A stretch of DNA of 64,000 nt, taken from positions 186,001-250,000 of the forward strand of contig NZ_CP009293.1 of NCBI RefSeq assembly GCF_000767465.1, in the 5' to 3' direction. The translations under genes were made by a program, and so were the position numbers. Of this stretch, positions 26,206-35,734 are shown in pieces (position 1 is the stretch's first letter; each line of letters begins with the position of its first letter). The notes under the pieces were generated by a model, which searched no databases, had not been told where the DNA came from, and saw only the letters and a program-made list of their open reading frames with translations. This DNA comes from Novosphingobium pentaromativorans US6-1 (GTDB taxonomy: Bacteria > Pseudomonadota > Alphaproteobacteria > Sphingomonadales > Sphingomonadaceae).

Positions 26206-26952
26206 ATGCGACGCTATCTATTGGTTACTGCCACCATCATTGCAGTCGCCAGCGTCTCGGCGCTGCTGGCACAGACTGTTGACGGCATCGACATCCAGGC
26301 AATCAAGCAGCGCTCGGCGGATTTGCAAGCGGATGCGGAAGCCTTCGTCAACCAGGTGAAGGACAGAGGCTCTTCATTCCGCGAAGATGCAACCTCTGTG
26401 CATGAAGGGGGCACCGCGAACATGCGGCAGGTGTCTAAGACCGAGCTTCCCAAGGGGCCGGCGGGCCCGATCGATTTCGACGAGATCGTCCAGGGGGCCT
26501 CGTCGAATCTGGAGGCCGGTAAGGGAGAGGCCCCGCAGTTCATCGTGTTTGCCAGCTTGTCGATGCCGCCGCAGTCGCTCAAGAAGCTGATCACCGATAC
26601 CGCCAGAGCCGGCGGGGTCGTCGTCTTTCGCGGCTTTCCCAACAATTCTATGAAGCAATTCGCGAGCCGTTTGGGAAAGATCGTCGACCGCCAAGACGAC
26701 TTCGCAAACGTAGGTATCGACCCACGGTTATTCCGCGCGTTCGATGTGCAAGCGGTCCCAACCTATGTTGCGGTGTCGTCGGATTTCAATCTCTGCGCCG
26801 GCTTTTCGTGCCGAACGGTCGTGCCGCCCTATGATCGCATCGTCGGCAATGTCACTGTCGAATACGCCTTGGACAGCTTCGTCGAAGGCAATGGCCCCGG
26901 CGCCCGCGTCGCTGCGATCGGGCTTGCCAACTTACGCAAGGCTCTGCCGTGA
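26206..26952 (+). CDS. trbC: TrbC-like F-type mating protein
   Basis: A 248-residue secreted protein (signal TATIIAVASVSALLAQ). TrbC of F-type systems has a thioredoxin-like fold without active cysteines; here the matching blocks are FIVFASLSMPPQSLKKLITDTARAGGVVVFRGF, and FRAFDVQAVPTYVAV. An ATG at 26203 is equally placed; I prefer 26206 because an intron-free junction could then overlap the traU stop as TGATG, as elsewhere in this operon. It follows the intron directly. Its expression may depend on splicing or on ribosome binding at GGGAGG just upstream. Confidence 0.87.
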   Translation: MRRYLLVTATIIAVASVSALLAQTVDGIDIQAIKQRSADLQADAEAFVNQVKDRGSSFREDATSVHEGGTANMRQVSKTELPKGPAGPIDFDEIVQGASSNLEAGKGEAPQFIVFASLSMPPQSLKKLITDTARAGGVVVFRGFPNNSMKQFASRLGKIVDRQDDFANVGIDPRLFRAFDVQAVPTYVAVSSDFNLCAGFSCRTVVPPYDRIVGNVTVEYALDSFVEGNGPGARVAAIGLANLRKALP

Positions 26953-28787
26953 AGGCGGCTGTCCTCTTGCTCGCCGCACTAGCTTGGGCAAGCGCGATAT
27001 CACCCGCATCGGCGCAGATGACGCTTGAGGAGGCGCGCCAGCAAGGCAAAGCCATGGGTAACGACGCCAGACAGAACGACACGCTGGTGCCGACAACCAA
27101 TGCCCAGGCCGAAGCGGTTCCCGGCTACGCGGGTACGTCCCTTCCTGAAGGCTCCTATTTCGACAGTCCAGAACGCCTCGAAGCCGCGGCCCAATCCTCA
27201 AAATCGAGCAACGAGCAATATCGTATTGCCACCGACGCTGAGCGGACCCGGCCCACGTTCAGCAATGCAGAAATTCGGGCGACGACAGCGCGCGCTACAT
27301 CGGTCGAGGACGATCCATCGACTTACCTCGCCGGCGAGGAATTTGCGGGTGAATCTGGCACTTGTACGCCTTTACCTCCCGGATCGGGGACGCAGGGTTC
27401 CTATGAAGCGACCTGCAATAGCGGCACCAAGGTAGTGGAGAATCCGGCAAGCTGTTCGATAAGGATGATGCCCGAAGTCAGCACGGTGGAAAGCTATAAT
27501 TATTATGTTGTGCCGGACAGCGCCTACGGCACGCCGTTCGCACGCTCCGCCACCGCTGCACCCTACATCTCATCAGGTGTCTGCAAGCCAACGGGAGTAA
27601 TAAAGCGCGCCTGCGCCGCACATCTCGACTATGGCTGGCCATGGCCCGACAACAAATATTGCAACGGCTACAACGCCACTGAGTATGAGTGCACGGCGAA
27701 CCTTGCGATTGCTATGGAGGTGAGCCCGAAAACGGGCGCATCATGGCACACGAAAAGCAGCGCGAGCACCGTCATCACAAAGAAGGTCGACACATGCGGT
27801 GGTCTCGAAGGTGACGACATGTGTACGCTCCAGTCCGCCGGTGACATCTGCACTGAGGGCCCTGAAACGAGGGTTTTTGATGGTGTTCCGGTTACCGAGG
27901 CATGCTGGGCGTGGAAGCGGGATTATCTGTGCAACAGGTTAGCGCCGGCGAATGATTGCACTGCGCTCGAAGCCAATGCGGGTTGCACCTTCCTGAGAAC
28001 CGAATGCCTCGATGATGAGCCCGACGGCGGTCCCTGCAAGGTCGAGGAGAGGGTTTATCGTTGCCCGACGCCGGGCGGAACATCAGCGGAGACGCCCCAA
28101 TATATCTGCGGCAACGATGTCTATTGCATCAATGGCGACTGCGAGCCGATCGTGCGCGAAGCCTCGACCGAGTTCAAGGATGCGCTCGTCGCACTCCGCT
28201 CGATTGATCAGGCAGGCAAGGAGTTCGACGAGACCAATTTCACGGTTTTCAAGGGCAACAGGGAAACCTGCCAAAAACCCGTCTTCGGCCTCATCAACTG
28301 CTGTGCGGGCAAGGTCTCGGGTGTTCTGACGGTAGGGGCGGGTGCCGCGGCATTGGCAGGCGGGCCCGCAGCACTCGCGGCACTCGCGACCCCCTTCCTG
28401 ACGCTTTTCGCCTGTTCCCAGGATGAGATGAAGCTCGACATTCGGGATCGCATGGGTTTCTGTCACAAAGTCGGGACCTATTGTTCCTCGAGCTTCCTTG
28501 GCATCTGCAAGACCAAGCGCACGGCCTATTGCTGTTTCGAGAGCAAGCTCAGCCGTATTCTCCAGGAGCAGGGCCGCATCCAGCTCGGAAGGCCGTGGGG
28601 TGCGCCAAAGCGCGAGCAGTGCCTCGGCTTCACCATCGACGAATTCTCCCAGCTCGATCTGTCGATCATGGATTTTACGGAGGTGTACGCCGAGTTCGTA
28701 GATGCAGCGCGGCTTCCCGACGAGGTCGAGACGATGACCCAGATCCAGCAGAAGATTCAGGACTATTATGACCTGCGCGGCAAGTGA
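26949..28787 (+). CDS. traN: TraN-like mating-pair stabilisation protein
   Basis: A 612-residue outer-membrane adhesin, starting at GTG that overlaps the trbC stop, with a clean signal peptide ending SPASAQ. It is extremely Cys-rich from about residue 135 on, with repeated short Cys loops (for example CNGYNATEYECTANLAI, CGGLEGDDMCTLQSAGDIC, CCAGKVSGV, YCCFESKLSRILQEQGR). The C-terminal stretch FGLINCCAG to CLGFTIDEFSQLDLSIMDFTEV is the TraN signature. In F, TraN recognises outer-membrane receptors on the recipient. Folding would need the operon's DsbC and TraF. Confidence 0.92.
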   Translation: MKAAVLLLAALAWASAISPASAQMTLEEARQQGKAMGNDARQNDTLVPTTNAQAEAVPGYAGTSLPEGSYFDSPERLEAAAQSSKSSNEQYRIATDAERTRPTFSNAEIRATTARATSVEDDPSTYLAGEEFAGESGTCTPLPPGSGTQGSYEATCNSGTKVVENPASCSIRMMPEVSTVESYNYYVVPDSAYGTPFARSATAAPYISSGVCKPTGVIKRACAAHLDYGWPWPDNKYCNGYNATEYECTANLAIAMEVSPKTGASWHTKSSASTVITKKVDTCGGLEGDDMCTLQSAGDICTEGPETRVFDGVPVTEACWAWKRDYLCNRLAPANDCTALEANAGCTFLRTECLDDEPDGGPCKVEERVYRCPTPGGTSAETPQYICGNDVYCINGDCEPIVREASTEFKDALVALRSIDQAGKEFDETNFTVFKGNRETCQKPVFGLINCCAGKVSGVLTVGAGAAALAGGPAALAALATPFLTLFACSQDEMKLDIRDRMGFCHKVGTYCSSSFLGICKTKRTAYCCFESKLSRILQEQGRIQLGRPWGAPKREQCLGFTIDEFSQLDLSIMDFTEVYAEFVDAARLPDEVETMTQIQQKIQDYYDLRGK

Positions 28788-28852
28788 GATGAGTCGACCG
28801 CATCTCCTTACGGCGGGGCAGCAATCCGGTGCACCAGGCGAGGAAACAGACC

Positions 28853-29080
28853 ATGCCGTTCCCCCTTTCCCAACTGTCCACCTTCCTCGCGTCACTCATC
28901 CTGCAACCAACGGCTGCGGGGCTGCCCCACCACTGCGGCAAGCCTCCCGCAACTGTCCCAGATTGCTGCGCCCGCTTCGCAGCCAGCGAAGACGTGGCAG
29001 CGTTCGCGCCTCCCACTCACTCTTCCGCGCAATCCGCCCCGGCCGATGAAAGGACGAAAAGTGATGCTAACGATCGCTAG
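28853..29080 (+). CDS. Possible small protein between traN and traF
   Basis: A 75-residue frame with ATG at 28853, 8 bases after an AGGA site, ending 17 bases inside traF. An N-terminal hydrophobic stretch (LSTFLASLILQPTAAG) and a Cys-containing middle (HHCGKPP...DCCARF) suggest a secreted or membrane-bound peptide. This is the only interruption of tight gene packing between traC and traH apart from the intron. No family recognised; another frame of similar length overlaps it, so the call is weak. Confidence 0.3.
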   Translation: MPFPLSQLSTFLASLILQPTAAGLPHHCGKPPATVPDCCARFAASEDVAAFAPPTHSSAQSAPADERTKSDANDR

Positions 29081-29882
29081 ACTTTCGTTGTTCATTGCCT
29101 TGTCGGTGAGCGCGGCGACGCCGCTCATCGCGCAAGACGCTGCGTCTTCACGCGATGTCATTGAGGAGGGCCGGCCAGACGATTTCTACTGCGGCGAGCG
29201 AAAGCTCGGTCAGTGGTTCTACTGTGCAAAGCCCAGGCCGAAAGCGGAGGATACGCAAAGCTCACCGCCACAGCAGAGCGCCGTCGATCGCATGAGCGCA
29301 ATCACGCGCGAACTCGACGAATTGAAGGCTCGCGCCATCCTCGATCCCAGCGAGGAGAATGTGATCGCCTATGTCCGCTTCCAGCGTGAGCAGCTCGACC
29401 GAGCGTCGACCTTTTCGGACACCTGGCAGCGAGCGCTTTGGCAAAATCCCGACCTCGACTACACGCTGCAGCGGCCGGTCTCCACCGTCGGCAAACGCGC
29501 CTGGCTCGACAACCGGAAGGCTGATCGCGACGCCGTCCTCACCAATCTCGGTCAACGCTATGGCTTGTTCTACTTCTTTGCGCAGAGCTGCGGCGCTTGC
29601 GATCTGTTCTCGCCGATTCTCAGGTCGGTTGCGGACAGCCACCGCATGGCTGTGATGGCCGTATCGATGGACGGAGGCCCGAGCCGCGATTTCCCGAACT
29701 ATGTCGTCGACGCGGGACAGCGGGCGCGCATGGGCGTGCCGGGCAACGAAACGCCTGCTCTCATTCTCTTTGACACGATGACCAAGCGGACCATTCCCGT
29801 GGGCTACGGCATCCTGAGCGCCGATGAGATTATGGATCGCATTTTCGCGCTCACCAACACCAAGGTAGGGAGCGATTACTGA
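29064..29882 (+). CDS. traF: TraF-like periplasmic thioredoxin-fold protein
   Basis: A 272-residue protein (ATG at 29064 with AGGA 9 bases upstream; a start 18 bases earlier is possible). Signal peptide ends PLIAQD. The family entry motif FYCGERKLGQWFYC is present, then helices RELDELKARAILDPSEENVIAYVRFQREQLDRASTFSDTWQRALW. The C-terminal thioredoxin fold has FAQSCGACDLFSPIL, a CxxC pair, and the cis-Pro loop NETPALILFD. F TraF lacks this CxxC, so this protein may be redox-active, complementing DsbC. It ends on the traH start (overlap 1 base). Confidence 0.88.
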   Translation: MLTIARLSLFIALSVSAATPLIAQDAASSRDVIEEGRPDDFYCGERKLGQWFYCAKPRPKAEDTQSSPPQQSAVDRMSAITRELDELKARAILDPSEENVIAYVRFQREQLDRASTFSDTWQRALWQNPDLDYTLQRPVSTVGKRAWLDNRKADRDAVLTNLGQRYGLFYFFAQSCGACDLFSPILRSVADSHRMAVMAVSMDGGPSRDFPNYVVDAGQRARMGVPGNETPALILFDTMTKRTIPVGYGILSADEIMDRIFALTNTKVGSDY

Positions 29883-31348
29883 TGGCACAGCTTCGCCGCA
29901 AAGGCATTTTGCACCGGGTTCTTCGCGGCACGGCAGGCTGGGCCGGGCTGATCGCCGCCGCTAACCTGGCTCTCATCGGTACGGCGCGGGCGGATGTCGC
30001 CTCCGAGATGAACAATTTCTTCTCGGAGGCCGGCGGCGCCGCTAATGTGACCGGCCCTTCGGCCTTTCAGGGCCAGTCGGCAGGCTACTATTCTCTCGGT
30101 AATGTTTGGACGCGGTTTCCGCAGAAGAGCGTACAGCCGTTCAATCTGCAGCTGCCGAGCGCCCGGGCGGGCTGCGGGGGCATCGACCTTTTCAGCGGCA
30201 GCTTCTCCTTCATCAACGCGTCCGAGATCATCGCGATGCTGAAGGCCACCGCCAACAATGCGCTCGGTTTTGCTTTCAAACTGGCGATCGATTCCGTTTC
30301 GCCTGAGATCGGCAAAGTCATGGACGAATTCAGCCAGAAGGCCCAGCTCCTCAACCAGATGAATATTTCGAGCTGCGAGACCGCGCAAGCACTTGTCGGC
30401 GGAATCTGGCCCCAGATGGAAACGACCCGCGCGACGATCTGCGAGGCCGTCGGCAACAGCCAGGGCGTGTTCTCCGACTGGGCTGCAGCACGCCAAGGCT
30501 GCAACAACGGCAACCGCCGGGATTCGACGATTGCCGGCAACACCGATGCCTCCATGAAGGACCAGCTGGTGGGTGAGCCCCACAACTACACGTGGGAGGC
30601 GCTGAGGAAGTCGGCAAAGTTCGGAGCCTTCGACCAGACATTCTCGGAATATGTCATGACTTTGGTCGGCACCGTGGTGACGACGCCGTCGACCGATCCC
30701 AGTGTGGGTGGGAAGGTTGTGATGTTCGGACCGGCTGAAGAAGCCGTGGTCACTGCACTTCTCGACGGCACCGCAGACGCCCCGCCGGTCAAGATCTTGC
30801 GCTGCAACGACCAGAACTGTTACGATGTCGGCGAACAGACGCTGAGCGTGCCGGCATCCATGGCCTTACGGCCGCGGATCGCAACGATGATCCGGTCGAT
30901 GAGCGACAAGATTCGCGCAGACACGCCGCTTGATGCAGCAGAGAAACAACTCCTGAACCTTGCCACGGTCCCCATCTACAAGATCCTCGCCGTCCAGGCC
31001 TATGCCCACTACGCACTTACCCAAGGCGAGATCGAAACGCTCTCCGAAATCGTCGCCGTCGATCTTCTATCGGCCATGCTCGACAACATGCTCGATCGGG
31101 TCGAGCAGGCGAAAGTCCACTATCAGACCTTCGATCAGGAAACCGCGGCGCAGTGGAAGCAGCAGATTGCGGCGACGCGTGCAAAGTTCAGCCAGCGCGA
31201 TGTCAAACTGACCAACAAGCTGCAGGTTACCATGCAGATCATCAACCGCAGCGTCATGTTGGAATCAACGCTGCAGAACTCGATGACACCGGGGATGGCG
31301 GCGGCACTCAACTTCTCGCGCGGGCTCAACGCTCAGGGACTGAACTAG
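29882..31348 (+). CDS. traH: TraH-like pilus assembly protein
   Basis: A 488-residue secreted protein (signal ending GTARAD). Diagnostic blocks are SEMNNFFSEAGGAANVTGPSAFQGQ..GYYSLGNV, CGGIDLFSGSFSFINASEIIAMLK, MNISSCETAQALVGGIWPQ and, in the C-terminal half, helices predicted to coil (EQAKVHYQTFDQETAAQWKQ). TraH is needed for F pilus assembly and mating-pair stabilisation. It is directly followed by traG after 16 bases. Confidence 0.92.
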   Translation: MAQLRRKGILHRVLRGTAGWAGLIAAANLALIGTARADVASEMNNFFSEAGGAANVTGPSAFQGQSAGYYSLGNVWTRFPQKSVQPFNLQLPSARAGCGGIDLFSGSFSFINASEIIAMLKATANNALGFAFKLAIDSVSPEIGKVMDEFSQKAQLLNQMNISSCETAQALVGGIWPQMETTRATICEAVGNSQGVFSDWAAARQGCNNGNRRDSTIAGNTDASMKDQLVGEPHNYTWEALRKSAKFGAFDQTFSEYVMTLVGTVVTTPSTDPSVGGKVVMFGPAEEAVVTALLDGTADAPPVKILRCNDQNCYDVGEQTLSVPASMALRPRIATMIRSMSDKIRADTPLDAAEKQLLNLATVPIYKILAVQAYAHYALTQGEIETLSEIVAVDLLSAMLDNMLDRVEQAKVHYQTFDQETAAQWKQQIAATRAKFSQRDVKLTNKLQVTMQIINRSVMLESTLQNSMTPGMAAALNFSRGLNAQGLN

Positions 31349-31364
31349 GCGTGGGGGCAGGGCG

Positions 31365-34175
31365 ATGCTTGAGGTTTTTACGGTTGGCGGCGGCGAGTAT
31401 CTCGTCAACATCTTCAATGCGGTCGCGGCCTGGTCGGGAGGAGGGGGCTATCGTTCTCTCATCCGCGTCGTCATGGTCATGGGTCTCATCTACTCGTTGC
31501 TCGTGGTCGCCTTCACGCTCAACTACAAAGCGTGGATGAACTGGTTCCTGCAGGCGACCGCAATCTATCTCTGCCTGATGGTACCCACGGTCGACATCAA
31601 GGTCACCGATCGGCTCAACCCGAGTCTGGCGCCAGCTACCGTGGACAATGTTCCCATGGGCCTGGGTATCCTCGCCAGTTTCACGACGCAGGTCGGCGAC
31701 TGGCTCACCCGGACCGCCGAGACGGTTTTCGTCATGCCGAGCGAACTCAACTACTCTACCAACGGCATGGTCTATGGCGCACGGCTGTTCGACGCCACGC
31801 GCAATTTTGTCATCCGTGATGCGGAGTTCTCAACGAACCTTGAGAACCATTTCAAGAACTGCCTGTTCGGCGACGTCATGCTTTACCGGAAGTCGCTGAC
31901 CAATCTGGCGAAGGCTACCGACCTATGGGCCGCGATTGGACCGGGGGCCGAAGCACGTTCGCAGCAATGGCTCGAGCGTCAGGGCGACGGGACGGTCAAC
32001 AGTTACATCATCACTTGCCGGCAAGCCTATCAGGCGCTCGATGCACAATGGGGCCCAATGATTGAGGCCAATACGCCGCTCTGGGGCAAGGAGACCTACC
32101 CCAAGCTCAGCAATGCGCTGGCGGCCGACAAGCTCAAGCAGGACGTGCCGATCATCAGCGCGGCCTTTACCGGCGCGAGCACGAGCTACGCCGAGGTGAT
32201 GCGGCAGAATACGGCAATCAACGCCTTCATGCAGGCGCGTAACAGCATGGCGGGCGGTGCTGGCGCGGCCTCGATCGACACCTTCGCGCAAACCCGTGCG
32301 GACATGCAGGCGCGCAACACTTACAATTCCATTGCGCAGCAGGCGATGGCTTGGGTGCCGATTCTGAACATCGTGCTGACTGTCGTCTTCTTCGCCATGT
32401 TCCCGGTGATCTTTCCGCTGTTCCTGATGCCGCAAACGGGCCTGAGCTCGCTCAAGGGCTACACCATGGGGTTCTTCTATCTTGCCGCCTGGGGTCCGCT
32501 CTACGTCATCCTGCATATGATCTGTATGACTCGCGCAACCTCGGCTGCGACAGGCGTCGCGGGCGGCGGCGTGACGCTGGCGAGTTATGCCGGGATTGGC
32601 GCGGTCAATGGCGAGACAGCGACGATCGCTGGCTTTATGCTCATGAGCGTGCCCTTCCTTGCCGCAGGTCTCGCACGCGGCGCAATGTCGATCGCGGGGC
32701 ATTCCATGTCGATGCTGGCGCCGGCACAGAATGCGGCGGAGGCCGCCGCGCTCGAGCAGACAACCGGCAATTACGCCTATGGCAATGTGAGCTGGGCAAA
32801 TTCGACCTCGAACATGCGCCAAGCCGACCAGTGGACCACGGCACCGAGCTATATGGGCGGCGCACCCAGTGTCGGATGGCGGCAGGACAACGGGGCAATG
32901 GTCACGGGCTTCGGCAATGGCCAGGAGGTATTCGACACCTCCGGCGCGATCTCGCGTCTCGGCTTCACGCCGACAATGACCACAGGTTCGGTGGCTGAAT
33001 GGCGGGAAATGGCCAGTGAGGCGCACCGGCAGGCGCAGGCCTATGAGAATGCCGCGGCCGAGGTCCTGACCGCCACGCATGCCAATCGCAGCGCCTTTGG
33101 CACCTCGACGGAGCGTTCATCGGGCTGGGATTCAAGCAGCGGCCGTCAGGCGAACACGTCGGTCGATCAATTCGACCGGCGGACGGGGAGCAGCTCGCAG
33201 GGTCTCGAGGAGCGCGATACGATTTCCCAAGGCCAACGGATAACGCAGGGACATGACCGCCAAGCGCAGACCAACGACCAAGTCATGGGGTCTATCACAG
33301 CCAATGTTGGTGGTCGCCAAGCTGGGGGTCAGACAAGCGGTCGTGGCGGCATATTGGGACGCATGCCGGGCATTGGCGGAAGCGTCTCTAAATCTGGGAG
33401 TCAGATCGACGGACTGCGCTATGGGACGGACGAGACCCGCGGTAGCGACAATGCCAGCACATCGTCGAATGGGGTGCGGGATGAACATTCCAGCGGCAGT
33501 GGCGCTTCGATGTCTGACGGAACCTATTCGCGCAGCGGGAGCTTCAGCCGGGCATCGGCCACAGCGTCCGCTTCAGCGAGCACCGAGGACTCGCTGGCGC
33601 TGGCAAAATCCTATTCGGAAACGGCCCGCCGCCTTGAGGAGCTCTCCCAGCAGCTGTCGCGCGACGCCAGTTATGCGGAGACGCACGGCATGCAGCTCAG
33701 CGAGAATCTGAGCCAGGATCTCGCCCAATGGTATCGACGCCAGCAGGTCGAGAATCCGGGTCTCGACGCGCCCGAGCTTTGGGCAACCGATCTGACCGAC
33801 CAACAGCGGCTCGTGCGACAGGAAATGATCACGCGCTGGATGCACGACAAGCAGGACGGCATCCGAGCCGAGATCGCGGGCCGTCTTCATGATCCGGACC
33901 TTGTCGACGTGAGCCGGCCGAGCGTTTCGAGCGCGGCGGACGTCAGGGCTTCCTATCAGCCGCACGGGCCTGGGCGTCTGGCTCCCGGCCCATCGGGTGG
34001 CGGCGACGTGGGAGCTGCTGCAATCATCGAGGCCGGCCAGACCGAACTCAGTGGCGATCGGGCGGGGGCGCAGACGATGCGCGGACAGCGCGTGCAGGGT
34101 TCCGCTGATCTGCAGCAGGAAGTGAACCGCGATCATGATCGCGGCTTCTTCCAGGATCCCAAGCTTCGCGAATGA
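31365..34175 (+). CDS. traG: TraG-like mating/entry protein
   Basis: A 936-residue protein, last gene of the transfer operon. The N-terminal 470 residues are membrane-associated, with segments at about 22-70 and 320-460 and the block YLVNIFNAVAAWSGGGGYRSLIRVVMVMGL typical of TraG. The C-terminal half is periplasmic or translocated, hydrophilic and Ser/Gly/Gln-rich (SSSQGLEERDTISQGQRITQGHDRQAQ), ending in coiled-coil stretches. In F, the N-terminus is needed for pilus assembly and the C-terminus for mating-pair stabilisation and entry exclusion. The exclusion partner TraS is not evident. Confidence 0.92.
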   Translation: MLEVFTVGGGEYLVNIFNAVAAWSGGGGYRSLIRVVMVMGLIYSLLVVAFTLNYKAWMNWFLQATAIYLCLMVPTVDIKVTDRLNPSLAPATVDNVPMGLGILASFTTQVGDWLTRTAETVFVMPSELNYSTNGMVYGARLFDATRNFVIRDAEFSTNLENHFKNCLFGDVMLYRKSLTNLAKATDLWAAIGPGAEARSQQWLERQGDGTVNSYIITCRQAYQALDAQWGPMIEANTPLWGKETYPKLSNALAADKLKQDVPIISAAFTGASTSYAEVMRQNTAINAFMQARNSMAGGAGAASIDTFAQTRADMQARNTYNSIAQQAMAWVPILNIVLTVVFFAMFPVIFPLFLMPQTGLSSLKGYTMGFFYLAAWGPLYVILHMICMTRATSAATGVAGGGVTLASYAGIGAVNGETATIAGFMLMSVPFLAAGLARGAMSIAGHSMSMLAPAQNAAEAAALEQTTGNYAYGNVSWANSTSNMRQADQWTTAPSYMGGAPSVGWRQDNGAMVTGFGNGQEVFDTSGAISRLGFTPTMTTGSVAEWREMASEAHRQAQAYENAAAEVLTATHANRSAFGTSTERSSGWDSSSGRQANTSVDQFDRRTGSSSQGLEERDTISQGQRITQGHDRQAQTNDQVMGSITANVGGRQAGGQTSGRGGILGRMPGIGGSVSKSGSQIDGLRYGTDETRGSDNASTSSNGVRDEHSSGSGASMSDGTYSRSGSFSRASATASASASTEDSLALAKSYSETARRLEELSQQLSRDASYAETHGMQLSENLSQDLAQWYRRQQVENPGLDAPELWATDLTDQQRLVRQEMITRWMHDKQDGIRAEIAGRLHDPDLVDVSRPSVSSAADVRASYQPHGPGRLAPGPSGGGDVGAAAIIEAGQTELSGDRAGAQTMRGQRVQGSADLQQEVNRDHDRGFFQDPKLRE

Positions 34176-34178
34176 ACA

Positions 34179-34388
34179 TTAGAGGATATAAAACATCATC
34201 CCGACAAAGCCAGCCATCAAAGCATAGGCGAGCGCATAGCCGATCAAGCCGCCTCGCGTCGGATTGCCTTCATCATCGGTAATCATTTCGATGTCAGCGA
34301 GTTCCTCTTCCACTACCGCATAAACAGGTCCTCCAGGAAGATCCTTTGTCTGATTGTAGGTATGGAGGTCGAATTTCTGGAAACGCAT
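34179..34388 (-). CDS. Small membrane protein convergent with traG
   Basis: A 69-residue protein. The ATG at 34388 lies 6 bases after AGGAG; a start 16 codons earlier would bury that site. The N-terminal half is hydrophilic (RFQKFDLHTYNQTKD..ELADIEMITDDEGNP) and the C-terminal 28 residues form one membrane helix (GYALAYALMAGFVGMMFYIL) ending at the C-terminus, so it would be tail-anchored. Its end is 3 bases from the traG stop on the other strand. Family not recognised. Confidence 0.55.
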   Translation of the reverse strand: MRFQKFDLHTYNQTKDLPGGPVYAVVEEELADIEMITDDEGNPTRGGLIGYALAYALMAGFVGMMFYIL

Positions 34389-34504
34389 GATCATCTCCTG
34401 GACACGAAGAATAGCCTTTTTGTACGTCAATCTCAACCCAAGGAGAGAAGTTATAGAGAGATTAGCAAGTTTACAGAAAAACGATAAACTGCCATAACCT
34501 CGCT

Positions 34505-35679
34505 ATGGATCCACGCCGCAACCCCTTCGCGCCCGGTGCCGGCACGCGTCCTCCCGAGCTCGCCGGTCGAGACGCACTGCTCGAACGCAATGCGGTTGCC
34601 CTAGACCGGATCCGCATGGGCCGCGCCGCGCGCCCCAGCGTTCTCTACGGCCTGCGCGGCGTGGGCAAGACCGTTCTGCTGACGGCGATGCGGGACGCTG
34701 CGGAAGGGGAGGGCATGGCGATCGTCGCGATCGAGGCACCGGAAAACCGGTCCCTTCCTGGCATTCTGGTGCCCGCCCTTCGGGCCACGCTGCTGAGGCT
34801 TGATCGCATGAAGCAGGCTTCGGAGGGCGTCAGGCGGGCGCTTCGGGCGCTGGCGGGATTCGCGAAGCTCAAAGTCAAATATGATGATCTCGAAGTCGGG
34901 CTCGATTTCGACGTTGAGCCAGGCCTAGCCGACAGCGGCGACCTGGAAGCCGATCTCGCCGATCTGATGGTGGCGATCGGTGAGGCGGCGCGAGAGAAGG
35001 GATCGGCCGTCGTACTCGTGATCGACGAACTCCAATATGTCCCGGAAGAGCAATTGGCCGCTTTGATCAGTGCCCTCCATCGCGCCAGTCAGAAGCAGCT
35101 TCCGTCACAATGATCGCCGCCGGCCTGCCGCAACTTGTCGGGCAGCTGGGCCGGGCCAAGTCCTATGCGGAACGGCTTTTCGAGTTTGCCGCCGTGGGCC
35201 CACTCGATGATGCGGCCGCCCGCGATGCCATTCGGCTTCCAATCAAGCGGGAAGAAGAAACCGTCAATGATGCGGCTCTGGATGCAATTCTCCAGCAGAC
35301 CCAAGGCTATCCTTACTTCCTGCAGGAATGGGGAAAGCATAGTTGGGATGCTGCCATAGCCTCCCCGATTACTGGTGACGATGTCGCGGCTGCAACGCGC
35401 AGCGCTCTTGCCGAACTGGACGCCAGCTTCTTTCGTGTGCGGTTCGATCGTCTGACACCGGCGGAGAAGCGATATCTGCGCGCAATGGCCGAGCTTGGCG
35501 CTGGGCCCCACCGATCGGGTGACATCGCAGAAGCGCTAAGCGTGAAGGTGTCGAGCGTGGCGCCGACGCGAAACAGCCTTATCGCGAAAGGTATGCTCTA
35601 CAGCCCAGCGCATGGAGACACGGCATTCACCGTACCTTTGTTCGACGCGTTCATGCGCCGCGTGATGTCTGAAGGATAA
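34505..35679 (+). pseudogene. AAA/ORC-type ATPase gene with one frameshift
   Basis: Two adjoining frames together encode one protein of about 390 residues of the ORC1/Cdc6-like AAA family seen in defence and mobile elements. The first (34505-35113) has NPFAPGAGTRPPELAGRDALLER, Walker A GLRGVGKT and Walker B VVLVIDELQYV. The second (35110-35679) resumes in the sensor region MIAAGLPQLVGQLGRAKSYAERLFEF and carries the C-terminal winged helix. The switch is near 35100: one missing base changes LP-VTMIAAGLPQL into a stop. It could be real inactivation or a sequencing error in the record; if read through, the ATPase would be complete. Confidence 0.75.
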
Positions 35680-35734
35680 TTGATGCGCTTTAGCTTGTTC
35701 CAGGTGCTGGCGCATTGGATCAGACGGATATGCC

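Noticed and set aside
31923..33080. 385-residue minus-strand open frame
   Set aside because: Opposite traG over its whole length and without motif support.
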